A DNA stretch of 64,000 nt from Glandiceps talaboti (GCF_964340395.1 NC_135569.1:2530400-2594399), one strand, 5' to 3'. Positions 51,629 to 63,729 are shown, counted from the stretch's first letter. Notes: a model not told the origin generated them from the letters alone. Program-made: numbers and translations.

Positions 51629-54600
51629 ATGGCTATCTCTGGTGATAAACTGTTTGCGAAATCAACGATTGCCAAAGCTTACCAAAAATTCAGACCAACG
51701 TATCCCGAAGAAATCATGGAAAGAGTTGTGAGCTTCTTGAAACACAAGGTAATGGCTGAGACACATTTGAAAATTTAATATGTCCATATTCACTGTATAA
51801 TGACACACATAGATAACTTAAATCACCCTTTGGCATCAGACACTCCATTTCAGCACTCTTAAACCAATACATTTTGTTGTACAGTTACATCAATACACAG
51901 TCACATTGATATGTTTGCTGGGTGATTTTACCTGTATGTGACCATAGACCCTCCACCAAGGAGGAGGGTCTATGATGTGACTAATATATTTACTAGCATG
52001 TACGCATGCGTCAATTATGCCAACACACCAACATGATTACCCGGCAGTAGTCTAATTTTACAAAGGAGTGTAAAAGTGTAATATTCTTCAAAGAATACAG
52101 GTCCTTGGAGCTTAGCAATTGATGTCGGTTGTGGTTCTGGTCAAAGTACAAGGAGTTTGTCAGATCATTTTGAGACTGTCATAGGGTGTGACGTCAGCAA
52201 TAACCAGTTAGAAGAAGCCATCATGAAAGATAATCCAAATAATATCAAATATCAGTGAGTACACCATTTGAGTAATTGACAAAACATGGCAAAATGTATG
52301 TGTGTAGCAAATTTACCAGTTGTTATTGAAAAAAATGAGGACTCAGACTGACAGACATACAGACTGGTCAACAAACAAACAAACGAACAAATAAACAAAC
52401 AAACAAACAAACAAACAAACAACATTATCACAAAACCTCACCTTAATGTGAGGTATAAATGGGGAATGTCTTTTGCAGGCTTGGTAGTGATGGTGCAATC
52501 CCTGCTGAAAATAATTCTGTTGATCTTGTGACAGCAGGAGCAGCTGCTCATTGGTTTGACTTGAAGAAATTCTACAGTGAGGTGGACAGGGTACTCAAAC
52601 CAAATGGTTGTTTAGCATTATATGGATACTCACATGAAAATCTTTATAAAAATGCCAAAGGTCAAGAATTGCAAGCAGTTTTAGATGAGGTTGGAAAACT
52701 CAATGTATGATACAGCTTATCAACAGCATTGTTATTATATTCATTACTGTCAAACATGTTAATTATTTATTGTTCATCTTAATGTGAGAGACACTATTTT
52801 GTGAGAGATTTTGTTCATAAAAAAGAATTCGCTGTCATTCTGAAATATGTTTTTATTTAAGAATCACTATTATTTGTCATTCTGAAATATGTTTTTATTT
52901 AAGAATCACTATTATTATCTTTTAACGTAGTTGGTCAAAGCAAACTCATTACTCACACTTTACCAATGGTGGCTTGGAGTGTGCACATTACCTTGACTTC
53001 CTGTACTCACTTATTATGATGTATATTGTAAGCCACCATTCATTCGCAATATATAACATTTATTTTTCATATTATTCTGCCCAGTTGGTAGATGGAACAT
53101 TACAAGATTCCTGGCCAGACGACAGCAAACTTTATAAGAATCTATACAATGATATTATGCTACCATATAAAGAGAGAGAAAGGTAATACATAACTTTAAA
53201 GAGACATCACTTTACCTTATTACAAGAAAAATATCAATGAAGATGGGTTGTACAATTTACTTTTCTGTTATACCTAACAATTTTAGCACTTTATTAGAAA
53301 TTCAGAGTTTGTCTTATTATACAAATATATTTCAAACAGAGGACTAGTTTTAAAGCAATATGTGAAATATGTCTGGAGCCCATGTAGTGATGAAATCCTT
53401 GTTGTTTGAACAAAGTGCATCGCGACGAAATCACTATATAAGTTCTTACTAAGTTGTTAATATCCCGAGTTCCAGCCACTATGTCGAATTTAGCTTAATT
53501 AGATGATGTCAGAGTTCTGTTGAGGAAAAGTTATGTAAATTCTGCTCGACGTTTACTTGATGAGAGCCCTTAGTTACTGGTTAGGTTTACTCCTAGGTGG
53601 GTGAGGTTTTCATAGCGTGGGACTCCTAGGTGGGCGAGGTTTTCGTAGCGTGGGACTCCTAGGCGGGCGAATAAATCAGACGACTGCTGTGTTGTTAATA
53701 GATACACATATTACAATTCAGGTATGATATACTAATGGAACTGAATTCAACTGTGGTGGACTTTGTTGGTTATCTCAGTACGTGGTCAGCTAGTCATATA
53801 TACATGACGACTTATCCAGACAGAACTGATACTTTCCAAAACCTTTCAGACAAGTAAGTTTTTTAAAATCAAGTATACTAGATTGTGATTGTGGTTGAGG
53901 TAGAATGTGACTTGGAGACTGATTTCCATGAGAATCAAAGTTACTCAAATCTTAACATAATTTGCCATAATCAAGCTTGTTCTTGATTCTTGGAAATAAT
54001 ACAACAAATATTAGGGGCTCAATATCTTGTTTTAAGGAAATATACAATCTTTAATTTTCTGTTGGATTGGTAATTATTTCCGAAGCACATACTTAACGTT
54101 ATGCAGTATCTCAGAAAAGTGCACCAATTTTTACATTCATGTAAGACTGATGACTGACTGCATTTAATAGATACATCCATGAGGCTAAGCAATTATGTTT
54201 TACCATTCCCTAAATTTTGACAAGTTGGGAACTGCCCCATTCATCTTGCTCAAAATAAATGGAACAGTTAATAAATATAAGGAATGAATTCCAATTATGT
54301 TATCTCAAGTTGGGTCACATGATCCAATATGGCACAGACTATGATTCAAAATGGCGGCGCCCATAGGAATACAGAAATCCATAGCTGAGAACTTCTTTGT
54401 TTTATTTGTCTTTGGTTTTAACTTATTGTACGTTGAGCTGTCAGAATATCGGTCCGTATCAGTAAAAGCAAGGAAGGTTGACTGCGTCAGTAACATACAG
54501 TGATTCTGACTATTTGTTCTTCCATTGGCTTTCAGCTTCATGAGTGTCCTTGGTTCGGAGACGACACCTGAGAATACCTACATGCATATATGTCGCCCTT

Positions 54601-54635
54601 TCTTTGTCTTGTTGGCAAGGAAACCTGGGGAGTAA
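51629..54635 (+). CDS. Class I SAM-dependent methyltransferase (Methyltransf_11 type), six exons
   Basis: Exons: 51629-51748, 52094-52254, 52479-52704, 53085-53182, 53722-53853, 54536-54635, joining in phase to 278 residues with TAA at 54633-54635. The N-terminus has KAYQKFRPTYP, typical of the small-molecule methyltransferases often named putative methyltransferase DDB_G0268948 in invertebrates. SAM-binding motif I is IDVGCGSGQS (residues 49-58). The acidic residue after strand 2 lies in GCDVS (Asp about 73). Motif II/III is NNSVDLVTAGAAAHWFD (105-121), followed by LKPNGCLALYGY. The C-terminal half has the family GYLSTWSA block and ends FFVLLARKPGE. Known: Rossmann-fold transfer of methyl from SAM, probably to a small acid or similar; the substrate is unknown. 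Exon 2 uses the acceptor at 52092-52093, because the AG at 52099-52100 would put a stop in frame. The ATG follows an acceptor-like ctataaag, so a leader exon may lie upstream. Confidence 0.94.
51943..51974. repeat. Perfect 12-bp hairpin in methyltransferase intron 1
   Basis: catagaccctcc and ggagggtctatg pair exactly around an 8-base loop. Could be a repeat-element end; no other copy seen in this window. Confidence 0.6.
52376..52422 (+). repeat. AAAC tetranucleotide tract, methyltransferase intron 2
   Basis: About eleven aaac/aaca units. Confidence 0.9.
52832..52917 (+). repeat. Tandem duplication, about 42-bp period
   Basis: tgtcattctgaaatatgttt and the following ttatttaagaatcactatta occur twice in succession, without differences in the shared part. 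Lies in methyltransferase intron 3. Confidence 0.85.
53570..53690 (-). mobile_element. SINE-like dispersed repeat, partial copy 4, in methyltransferase intron 4
   Basis: On the minus strand it reads agcagtcgtc, then three iterations around cctaggagtcccacgctacg, then cagtaactaaggg. The roughly 36-bp internal triplication is specific to this copy. Confidence 0.5.
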
Positions 54636-54874
54636 ACACCTGTAACAGTGATATTATTTTTCATCAACCAACAAGATAATTACATTTAAACTTGGTCTAT
54701 TTTCATTATGTGTAAAAAGACACTGTACCTGTAAATTAGTGGTCAATAATTGTATCCATAGGTTATGTAGTGACAGGTTTAAATCTTGAGTGAGCACTTA
54801 GTATGAATCCAGAGCCATGTTAGTTTTGATTTGCCTTGATACATACCTATAATAGCAGTTCTCATTAAATATTC

Positions 54875-54880
54875 AATAAA
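54875..54880 (+). promoter_or_regulatory. Candidate polyadenylation signal of the methyltransferase gene
   Basis: AATAAA about 240 nt after the stop codon, in a stretch with no other coding signal. Position is reasonable for a short 3' UTR. Confidence 0.45.
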
Positions 54881-55308
54881 TCATTTAAAGTTGTTAGAAC
54901 GTTTTTTTCTGGGTTGATTGTATAGCTTTAAACACAAGTTTACCCACATGATTTTATACATCTCATAGTGTACAATATTGAGAAGGAAGTCATTATATAA
55001 TTATATTTCTAAAAAAACAGTTTCAAACAATTACAGCTCCTGTTACAGCTAGTTTAGCTTCTATTAAAGACAATGAGTTGCATTTATTGGCAGAGTAATA
55101 ATGAACTGAGTGGGCTAAATTGATACATCACTGTATAAAATTGGTTTCAATATAACTAACGGCATGTAGTAGTCAGCAGTTGTATAATTGAAACTGTTTT
55201 ATTGATACAATAGGGTAAGAAATCAATGATGTTGGCAATTGTATAGGACTTTAGAAACGAACGAACGGCAGCAACTGGGCACGAACCTCCAAATTGCAGA
55301 TTTCAAAC

Positions 55309-55767
55309 TAGTCTAGAATTCTAAACTGGTACAGTATTACGTTTTAAAAACTTCATACTAATACCACGTCTAGTCATGATGGTTACAAAAGGTGTTAAAT
55401 TGTGGTGGTGGTGGTGGTGGTGGTGGTGGTGGTGGTGGTGGTGGTGGTGGTGGTGAACCAAGCGCAAAGGGCGCATGTCCATGTAATCCATCACAAACTG
55501 ACAGGCTGTCGTCACCTCACCCGCGACTCGTAAAGTATCAACAACAAGACTGCACTGATATGCAAATGTCCAACCAGGACTCCACCTCCAGTCTGTTCTA
55601 ACTAAAATCACGTGGGGAGGCGAAGATGCCAACTTGTTATATGAACATGGTTGGGGGGAGCACAGATTTCTGTGGTCGAACAACCGTTATGACTAAACTG
55701 GTATTAGTATGAAGTTTTTAAAACGTAATACTGCACTTGCACTGTACCAGTTTAGAATTCTAGACTA
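55309..55767. mobile_element. TIR element family A, copy 2, with candidate 9-bp target duplication
   Basis: The termini begin tagtctagaattctaaact and end with its near complement (agtttagaattctagacta). The inverted repeats run about 70 bp, the left one lacking 11 bp present in the right. Flanks atttcaaac (55300-55308) and attccaaac (55768-55776) look like a 9-bp target duplication with one mismatch. A GGT microsatellite (55402-55455) sits inside. The right end and its flank are repeated once more with a 45-bp offset (to about 55821). Non-coding. Confidence 0.75.
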
Positions 55768-56185
55768 ATTCCAAACCACATTTGCACTGTACCAGTTTAG
55801 AATTCTAGACTAATTCCAAACCGGTCACTCTAAACATTCGACCATCATGACTCCATAGAGCAATTGATCATTTGTCATGTTACGGCGACAATATTCAACG
55901 TCATATGGAAAGGGGCTCAGGCCATTTCAAATATACCCATTCCTGGGATACTGAAAACGTCGTGCTTGTAGAGGCACTGCCGTAAGAGGGCATATGTCGT
56001 GTGACGTCGGGGAAATTCCTTCGGGGTTAAAGTTCAAGCAATGGCGGTTCTTACATTTGTATGTAGAGAGTTTGTCGTCTGCCAGTCGAGCGTTTAAATT
56101 TTGGTAATCTATTATACTCTTTCGACAACTACCGAAAATAACATGGTCCGCTTTGTCTGTAACGCGCCTGGATTCAATGCTTGCT

Positions 56186-56219
56186 TGGTTGGTTGGTTGG
56201 TTGGTTGGTTGGTTGGTTG
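56186..56219 (+). repeat. TTGG tetranucleotide tract
   Basis: Eight ttgg units. Confidence 0.9.
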
Positions 56220-56599
56220 AAAAACAGAAAACATTGGAGAAACAGAGCAGTACCATTGGCCAGCTCATGGTAGGGGTGTGCTGCCAACACTGTCAACCCC
56301 ATACCACATTTTAGACCTATTTTAGCCCAAAACCATTTTAGATCACAACAGGATTTTAGAAGATCAAATTTTAAATCGAAATGCTTTTGTATTAGTTCCA
56401 TGCTTAAGGGAATGGTTGATCGTAAATACATTTTCTCTCAGGTGGCCACATTTTGGGGCAATTAATTTCACAGTTGATTTGGTAAACAATGGATTACATT
56501 TTAGTCCAAACAAAAATCGAAAATAATGTAGTGCGGACCCCATGTTAGACTCTCCAGCAGACCCCCATTTTTACCTCCGTAAGGGAGTGTTATGTGATG

Positions 56600-56603
<4 letters not shown>

Positions 56604-56662
<59 letters not shown>
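56604..56662 (+). repeat. GT then CTGT tract
   Basis: GT dinucleotides followed by ctgt tetranucleotides. Confidence 0.93.
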
Positions 56663-56901
56663 GTCTCAGTCTCTATCTGTCTGTGTGTCTGTCAGACTGT
56701 GGACACGATATCTAAAAAACTACTGCATCAACTCTAATGAAACTTGCTATGAATTGTCCATATGTTAAAGACAAGAACTGATTAGATTTTGGTAAACATC
56801 CAATGAACATTAAATAGTATATTAATGAAAATGTAAATATATTAAATTAGCGTTCACGGTATCGTTTGTCGCATGAGGGCGCTAGAACTTTCCAAGTCAA
56901 G

Positions 56902-56982
56902 ATGGATGCCTTAGACTATAGCGTGTATTATGTTTCCGTCATCAAAACAGCTGTCTTTGCATGGCGTAGCAGAGTGATTTTG
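56902..56982 (+). CDS. Possible orphan first exon or short ORF, function unknown
   Basis: An ATG in a good context (caagATGG) opens 27 codons, MDALDYSVYYVSVIKTAVF onward, and meets a gtgagt donor at 56983. Without splicing, the frame stays open to 57219. There is no matching downstream exon that I recognise, and the composition is not decisive. It could be a chance ORF. Confidence 0.15.
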
Positions 56983-57627
56983 GTGAGTTGTCGAAGATTT
57001 TATGTTATGATTCTTGTTTGTTCAAGTGTTCGAAATAATCTGTGTATGCACACTTTGTTTTATATTGGTCAATTTATCGCAAACCACACTCAACACATGT
57101 TCTCGTCTGAAGCATTGAAATTGGCGATGATTTCGCGGCAAACCTATTTCGATTTGCAGGTTGTATTTCTTAGATCAGCTAGTAATTCTGGCGAGTTGAA
57201 GTCTAAATTTGTACTGTAGTAGTGTTCACCATTGATCAGAATGACTGGAAGGTGTGATAATGTGATAAGAGCACACACTCCATTCAAGTGACAAGGGTGA
57301 GCTTTGCTAAAGAGTCCTCAGTTTTCGATGATGTTGACAAATAGTAGATGCCGAACGTCTACGGCATGTATATTATTGTGTTCCACTATGGCACGTGTAT
57401 TGTCGGATCGTTGTCCGTTCACACTTGCTGATGTTCCCTCCTCCCCCTACACGAACGTACACAAGTGCGACCTCAAATTTCTATATGATGTAAACTGTGA
57501 TGAAAATTGTAGCGGTCACACCACTACGATTGATGTAATGTAAAAACATGATTGTAAACACATGAAAATACTACCCGAAACCCAGCACCATATCACATTA
57601 GAGGTAAATTTTTATGAACTTACCAAC

Positions 57628-57875
57628 TAGACTGTCGACAGTCGTTCGTGCCTTTTTTGCTAAAACCAAAGTCGTCGCCTCGCTCCATAGCACTGTATAC
57701 TAACGCGTACTGATAGGAACTGTGAGTGCCGAAGGCACGAACGACGCTTGTGCCTCCGGCACTCGCTGTTGCTAATCAGTACGTGGTTATAGTATTGCTC
57801 CGGATTGGAGCGAGGCGATGACTTTAGTTTTAGATAAAATGTAGCAAAAAGGCACGAACGACTGTCGCCAGTCTA
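57628..57875. mobile_element. Foldback TIR element with perfect 9-bp target duplication (Mutator-like MITE)
   Basis: Termini start tagactgtcgacagtcgttc and end with the near complement (gaacgactgtcgccagtcta). The inverted repeats continue, imperfectly, for about 65 bp through the tcgcctcgctcca block. Flanks are identical: cttaccaac at 57619-57627 and 57876-57884. A second small palindrome (gtgccgaaggcac and gtgcctccggcac) sits in the centre. A 9-bp duplication is the usual mark of Mutator-like elements. At 248 bp it encodes nothing and must be mobilised in trans. Confidence 0.82.
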
Positions 57876-58474
57876 CTTACCAACAATTCAGTAGTAAATA
57901 CAAATTTAGCTGTTATCATTGAAGGAGTGTAGTTAGAAGTAAGAAAATTAAGTTCAGCAATCGCATTGATGTCAGACCCCCCCCCCCTCCCCCCTAAATG
58001 AACGAAGTTCGTTTATTGAGCTTGTTTGACATTATGCGATCGTCCCTTATAATCTTAGTGGTTCATTTCCATAATTAATGATTTTTCAATAATTAGGCAA
58101 TATCTTAAATATGCAAGGTTCAAATTTCATAGTTTCATATAATTATTTTTTTCCAATTAAGGGGTACATCATGTATAATATCTATAACTCGGAATTTTCC
58201 ATTCCAACAATGTATATAGGTAAAATCTATGGTTTTGTCCACACGGGAGGCATTCAGTTTAGATCTGGAAGACCAAAGGGCTAGAATAGTCACCCAAAGG
58301 TCAAAGAGAGGAGTAGCGCCCCCCCCCCTTTTTTTCTTGCTGCCACCGTATCATATCAAGTGTGTATTGGAAACCATTCACATCACAGTCACTTCTTCAT
58401 CATGGAAGCCGGATCTTTCACAATATCATCAGAATCTCGGACCACTATAGTCTGTATAGTGGTGTGAGTCAGAA

Positions 58475-59001
58475 TCAATGACTACTGGGTTTAATCCTTT
58501 GATGTGGTTCATATGTGTTTGTATAACTCCCACAGTTCACGGAAAACCAGTCTCGGCTCCGTTTAGCACGCTTCTTCCATTGATGCTGGCCATAATGCGA
58601 TGATGCTAATGCAAGCATGTCCACAGGATTAAAATAGCGTCTGGTAAATAATCCATTTCGCAAACCATGCAGTACATCGTATTTTTCGTGAATACACTTT
58701 GCGGATTGGAAAGTTGAAGTCTAAAATGTTCTGTACATCTCTAAATGTGAAATCCTGTATTTGTTCCATACTCTTGTAGTGATCGCAAATTCTTTTCCCG
58801 CCCGCATAATAATCCACTATGGTAAAATATTCGAGAAATATCCGAACACCTTCTAGGTTTCTGGTCGAGCAAACCATTTAATTCCTCGGCACTGTACAAA
58901 GTACTGAACAAATTTGTGAGATGCCGACGTATCAAAAAGAGAATTATTAGCCACACGAGTACACAAGGCCATTGTGACCATAGTGTTTTCTGTTGACCCA
59001 T
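58475..59001 (-). pseudogene. Unrecognised minus-strand reading frame broken into three frames
   Basis: Three overlapping minus-strand ORFs (58741-59001, 58629-58877, 58475-58663) step through three successive frames and together read like one protein of roughly 170 residues. The first begins MGQQKTLW, followed by a hydrophobic segment (VLVWLIILFLI) as in a type II membrane anchor, then YSAEELNGLLDQKP. The second contains YYAGGKR and SMEQIQDFTF. The third has HGLRNGLFTRRYFNPVDM, SSHYGQHQW and WFSVNCGSYTN. Composition is less biased than in the repeat ORFs nearby. I do not recognise the family. It may be an intronless gene or retrocopy with two indels, or chance. No polyadenylation signal is evident downstream. 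Confidence 0.35.
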
Positions 59002-61033
59002 TAATGTCTACGAATTACTCACACAGATGGCACATAGCAAGACGTATAAATTGCTACGTGGCATGCAAGTGCACAGGTAACATCGATGGTCAGAGCAATG
59101 AGAGGCAGGGGGATTGTTGACATGGAAAGAACTCTTCAAGGAGGCCCAGAAGAGAAAATCAACAAGAGAGGGACGAGGTGAGAAAGAAGAATGTAGACCT
59201 TAGAGAAAAGATGGTCGGGAAAGATGGCAAAGGAGCTGCCCAAGAAGTTCGAGTGAGATAGCTGTGATAACGAAAACAGTAATTAGTTTCCTCTAAAGGT
59301 AAGTTTGAGTAATAATTTAATGCTTTTACGAACTCGTGGAAAGTACAAGTAAACGTCCGACAGTTCACACTTCACAAAACACGAGAATATTTGCCTACGA
59401 CAGCTAATAAGTAATAAGTAGTATCGTTAGCAAGTCTTCAAAGAAGAAAAATTATATCGAAGCCCGCCCTCTTGCGATCGAAAGATGCAAATAACCAAAC
59501 AACGAACGCAACGACTTGAACAAGAGATACTAATCGATCGACCAGACAACTTTGTCGCAATTGTAACAAATAGAACAGTACTAGTGCCAACGCTGCGTCG
59601 AACCCAATTTAAATCATAGCGCTCAACGCTATATCGTGACTAACTTGTGGAAAGTACACGAAAAAAAAATAGATATTTAACATCTAACAAAACACTATAG
59701 TGATAGCGTTACTAAGCCTTCAATAAAGGTGGAATGAGTCAAAGTAAAATGTAAGCCTCTCCTAATTTCGTTTTCTAAAGTATTGCTCTCCCTCGGCCTG
59801 GGCACTTATTTGCAAAATCATATGACCATCCCATAATTCCCCTAGCCCTCCCTCTGATGGCTCCCTATGTTGAAGTGCGTGGCGTACTTTTGAAGCAGAC
59901 AACTTGTGTTGTCAATGTAAAATCTCACCCTCACTAATTTCATTTTCTTTTGTCTAACGTACACGTCTATGCATACTGTGGTCGATATTGCAAAATGAAC
60001 TTGTACAATTGTATAATATTTTATTTGACATGCAATAATGTGAAAATACATTATATAGGGTAAATGTATCCAAACAAATAACATTAAGTATGGATTAAAA
60101 AAACACTAAACTACATATTGTTACATTCATTTTGCAGCACTCAATCAGGGCTTGAACTTCATCACCAGTAACTCTATCATTTCACAAACTCTCTCTTCTG
60201 GGGAATCCATTGATATCTGAATCTTTCGATATTTTGAAGGGTTTTTTTTCGCAGTTTTTGAATTTGATCGATCGTAGCATAGCCTTAACATATTAACTTG
60301 TTATCTGAATTCGTCCAAACAATGCTAGCAGCATTTCATATTATAAACGAAAGATAAGCTCAATTAGCCCGCTAGAGGACGCACTTCAAAACATAAGGCT
60401 ATAACGTGTCATTGGACTTTGAAACAAAACAAGATAAAGGGGTATGCTATCTATCGGACGTCAACAGACACTAGAGATATTACAAGTTACGAGAACTACT
60501 CCAAATAAATGTTTTGTTGTGATACACATTTGGATTAATCGGGATCACAATCAGTGACTGAACTGGGTTCATATGCACCTTCACAGAAATCAAAATAAAC
60601 AAAACAATAACGGAAACACTTTTGTGATACACGTATATCTGCATTTAAATAATATGCTGTGCGGAACTAGTGAATGTGCAGTTTAAGAAAACGTAAATCC
60701 GTAACGATGAAATTTTAATAAGTTTTATTAATTAATCTAGACAAGATTTTAAATGAAATTACCATGCGTCTGGATTGTCTAACTTCTACATCCTCTGGAC
60801 ATCATGGTGTATAACATGTATCTTTGTATTTGGGAGATAAATATCTAAAAATATTTGTTTTTGTTGTGTTAGTTTTAAAGCCATTTAGATTACCAACTTA
60901 TATGACAGGTTGGTGCGATTTTCTTATCTGTCAAAATTATTTTCAAAAGTTTTTCCAGTGTTACACTCACCATTGGAGTTGGCCATACGACCATAGTGAC
61001 AGTCCGATTTACAGTTCACGTCTTAACAAAGTA
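59002..61033. other. Unannotated sequence
   Basis: About 2 kb in which I see no exon, RNA gene or clear repeat family; AT-rich with scattered short ORFs only. Confidence 0.5.
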
Positions 61034-61034
61034 A

Positions 61035-61625
61035 CCATGAATACAGTACTATGAAATGTGTACACCATGAATACAGTACTATGAAATGTGTACACCATGA
61101 ATACAGTACTATGAAATGTGTACACCATGATGAACACAGTACTATGAAATGTGTACACCATGAATACAGTACTGTGAAATGTGTACACCATGGATACAGT
61201 ACTATGAAATGTGTACACCATGAATACAGTACTATGAAATGTGTACACCATGAATACAGTACTATGAAATGTGTACACCATGAATACAGTACTATGAAAT
61301 GTGTACACCATGAATACAGTACTATGAAATGTGTACACCATGAATACAGTACTATGAAATGTGTACACCATGAATACAGTACTGTGAAATGTGTACACCA
61401 TGAATACAGTACTATGAAATGTGTACACCATGAATACAGTACTATGAAATGTGTACACCATGAATACAGTACTATGAAATGTGTACACTATGAATACAGT
61501 ACTATGAAATGTGTACACCATGAATACAGTACTATGAAATATGTACACCATGAATACAGTACTATGAAATGGGTACACCATGAATACAGTACTATGAAAT
61601 ATGTACACCATGAATACAGTATGTG
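61035..61625 (+). repeat. 30-bp minisatellite, about 19.5 copies
   Basis: The unit is ccatgaatacagtactatga followed by aatgtgtaca. Copies are almost identical; one is 33 bp (near 61128-61140) and a few carry single substitutions. The unit contains the palindromes agtact and gtgtacac. Being 30 bp long with no stop in one frame of each strand, it gives 200-residue ORFs on both strands, which are artefacts of the repeat. Confidence 0.93.
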
Positions 61626-62031
61626 CTATTTTAAACCGACTTCAAATCAGAACACAAATAATAAACACGATATTGATTATGTGTTTATTTATTTAGATAA
61701 AAATAGCATCTAAAGTTAGACTGTATTGATATAGCTGTCATTTCAGAATAACTACGCCATGGATAGAGCTAAGCATACTGGGTTTTATATTTACAATACG
61801 TTGATCAAACTATCGATATCCATATGCATGTTCACACTTGAAATGAAACGATTATCATAACGTTGAAATTCCTACAACAGGGCGTTATCAAAGTTTGTTG
61901 ACCCCTGGCAGGCACACTAAATATCATAAAGACAAGTCCTGGTATCTGTCGGGTCGAAGCATGCAAAATATCGGTGTCGCTTCTCGCTTGGAAATGATGT
62001 GTTTTCTACTTCAAATATGAATAGCTAATTA

Positions 62032-62068
62032 CCACACCACCACCACAACCACCACCACCACCACCACC

Positions 62069-62105
<37 letters not shown>

Positions 62106-62135
62106 TTACTACTACTACTACCACTACTACTACAG

Positions 62136-62166
<31 letters not shown>

Positions 62167-62173
62167 GCTACTG

Positions 62174-62210
<37 letters not shown>

Positions 62211-62213
62211 GAC

Positions 62214-62249
<36 letters not shown>

Positions 62250-62253
62250 CACC

Positions 62254-62309
<56 letters not shown>

Positions 62310-62313
62310 CACC

Positions 62314-62356
<43 letters not shown>

Positions 62357-62357
62357 T

Positions 62358-62397
<40 letters not shown>

Positions 62398-62545
62398 GCC
62401 ACCACTACTACTACCACTATCGACACCACCATTATCACCACCACCACCACTACTGCTACTGCTGTTATTGCTACTACTACTACTACTACTATCACTACTT
62501 CTACTACCACTACTACTACTACTACTACTATTACTACTATCAACG
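62032..62545. repeat. Triplet-repeat tract of ACC and ACT
   Basis: About 510 bp almost wholly of acc and act triplets with rare att, gct and gac interruptions. The two ACC blocks at 62240-62262 and 62300-62322 lie in near-identical surroundings about 60 bp apart, which points to an internal duplication. Minus-strand ORFs through it (Ser/Gly or Val runs) are low-complexity artefacts. Confidence 0.9.
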
Positions 62546-62776
62546 GTCACTCACCACCTCAATCACTATATTCTATTACTTTATGGTCATCGCCATTAAT
62601 AAATTTACGGTCAAATCTTTTCCTTCTCTTTACCCATCTGCCCCCCCCCCCGTCCCCTCTCCCCCCCCCCCCGTCCCCTCTGACCTTAAAATATTGCAAA
62701 CGATTTCTAGTCGTTCCGATCCCAAATGCAACAAAACATCAAAACTTTGGTCAAGGTTAGGTATCATATCATCCAT

Positions 62777-62826
62777 ACATGTATGTATGTATGTATGTAT
62801 GTATGCATGTATGTATGTATGTATGT
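62777..62826 (+). repeat. TATG tetranucleotide tract
   Basis: Twelve tatg-type units with one tgca variant. Confidence 0.95.
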
Positions 62827-62831
62827 ACTGA

Positions 62832-63720
62832 ACGAACTATTTTGACTTGACATTCCAATTAGTTTGTTTTATCAGTATCAAACGTGTAAGCTTGCAGTCT
62901 CTGCCAAACTACCAATCCATCTATTAGTAAATACTGCCTTGTTCAATAAAAGCATAGACGCCATTGTTGTGGCATGCTCAGTAAAGCGAATGATTGATAC
63001 ATCTAACAAAAACAAACGTCACACTTCGTGTTTTTGAATGGGGTTAACTTTAAAATGTACAGTGTTTACGCTCTATTGCAATTAACGTGGTCACTTGGGA
63101 CCCCAGGACAGAACGATGCTTCGGGCCATGTCCTTGTCCTCAAAGTGACTGGTTGCCTAGCAACGTTCTATATGCCATAACAAAACGGAGAACATAGCAA
63201 AACACGATGTACTTATAAGAGAAGGCACGTGGTAAAATAAAATTTTTAAGGTCCAAATAAGCTGATAAAACTGAAACTGTAGACTGGGAATTAATCATTC
63301 TTGCGTCACAGTACTTTTAGATTATATGTGGGTCTTCATCTCCCGAAATTTTGCGAACTTCTATAATATGACATAAATAGTAATTGTTATCATCTCACAC
63401 GGAGTGAGACAAAAACTCGAAAACAATCACCTTTATAAGATAGAATTATAATAGACGGTCAGATGGTGGGGAATGATACAGGTTATGTATTCATTCCATT
63501 ATGCTCCAACTTCCCTAGATGGAAAATAATTTCCTCAACCCTCCTGCATTTCTCTCATGTAAGAATTCTTTGTGGGATTATTCTGGTACTTTCCCGTAAC
63601 ATTTCTATTTGGATTTAAAGAACCTTTACCACATAATTTTGGGGTAAAACAGTCTCGGATTACATACATTATTAGATATACGATTCGCATACATCTGGAA
63701 CACATTGCATTCAAGATGCC
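62832..63720. other. Unannotated sequence
   Basis: No gene or repeat recognised between the TATG tract and the terminal CTGT tracts. Confidence 0.45.
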
Positions 63721-63729
63721 CTCATTTCA

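Noticed and set aside
52099-52100. AG as acceptor for methyltransferase exon 2
   Set aside because: Gives a stop codon in frame; the AG at 52092-52093 keeps the frame and restores the residues before motif I.
61009-61713. ORFs of 200 and 220 residues on opposite strands
   Set aside because: Both are translations of the same 30-bp minisatellite with no unique domain.
62029-62550. Poly-Ser/Gly and poly-Val ORFs
   Set aside because: Direct products of ACC/ACT triplet repeats.
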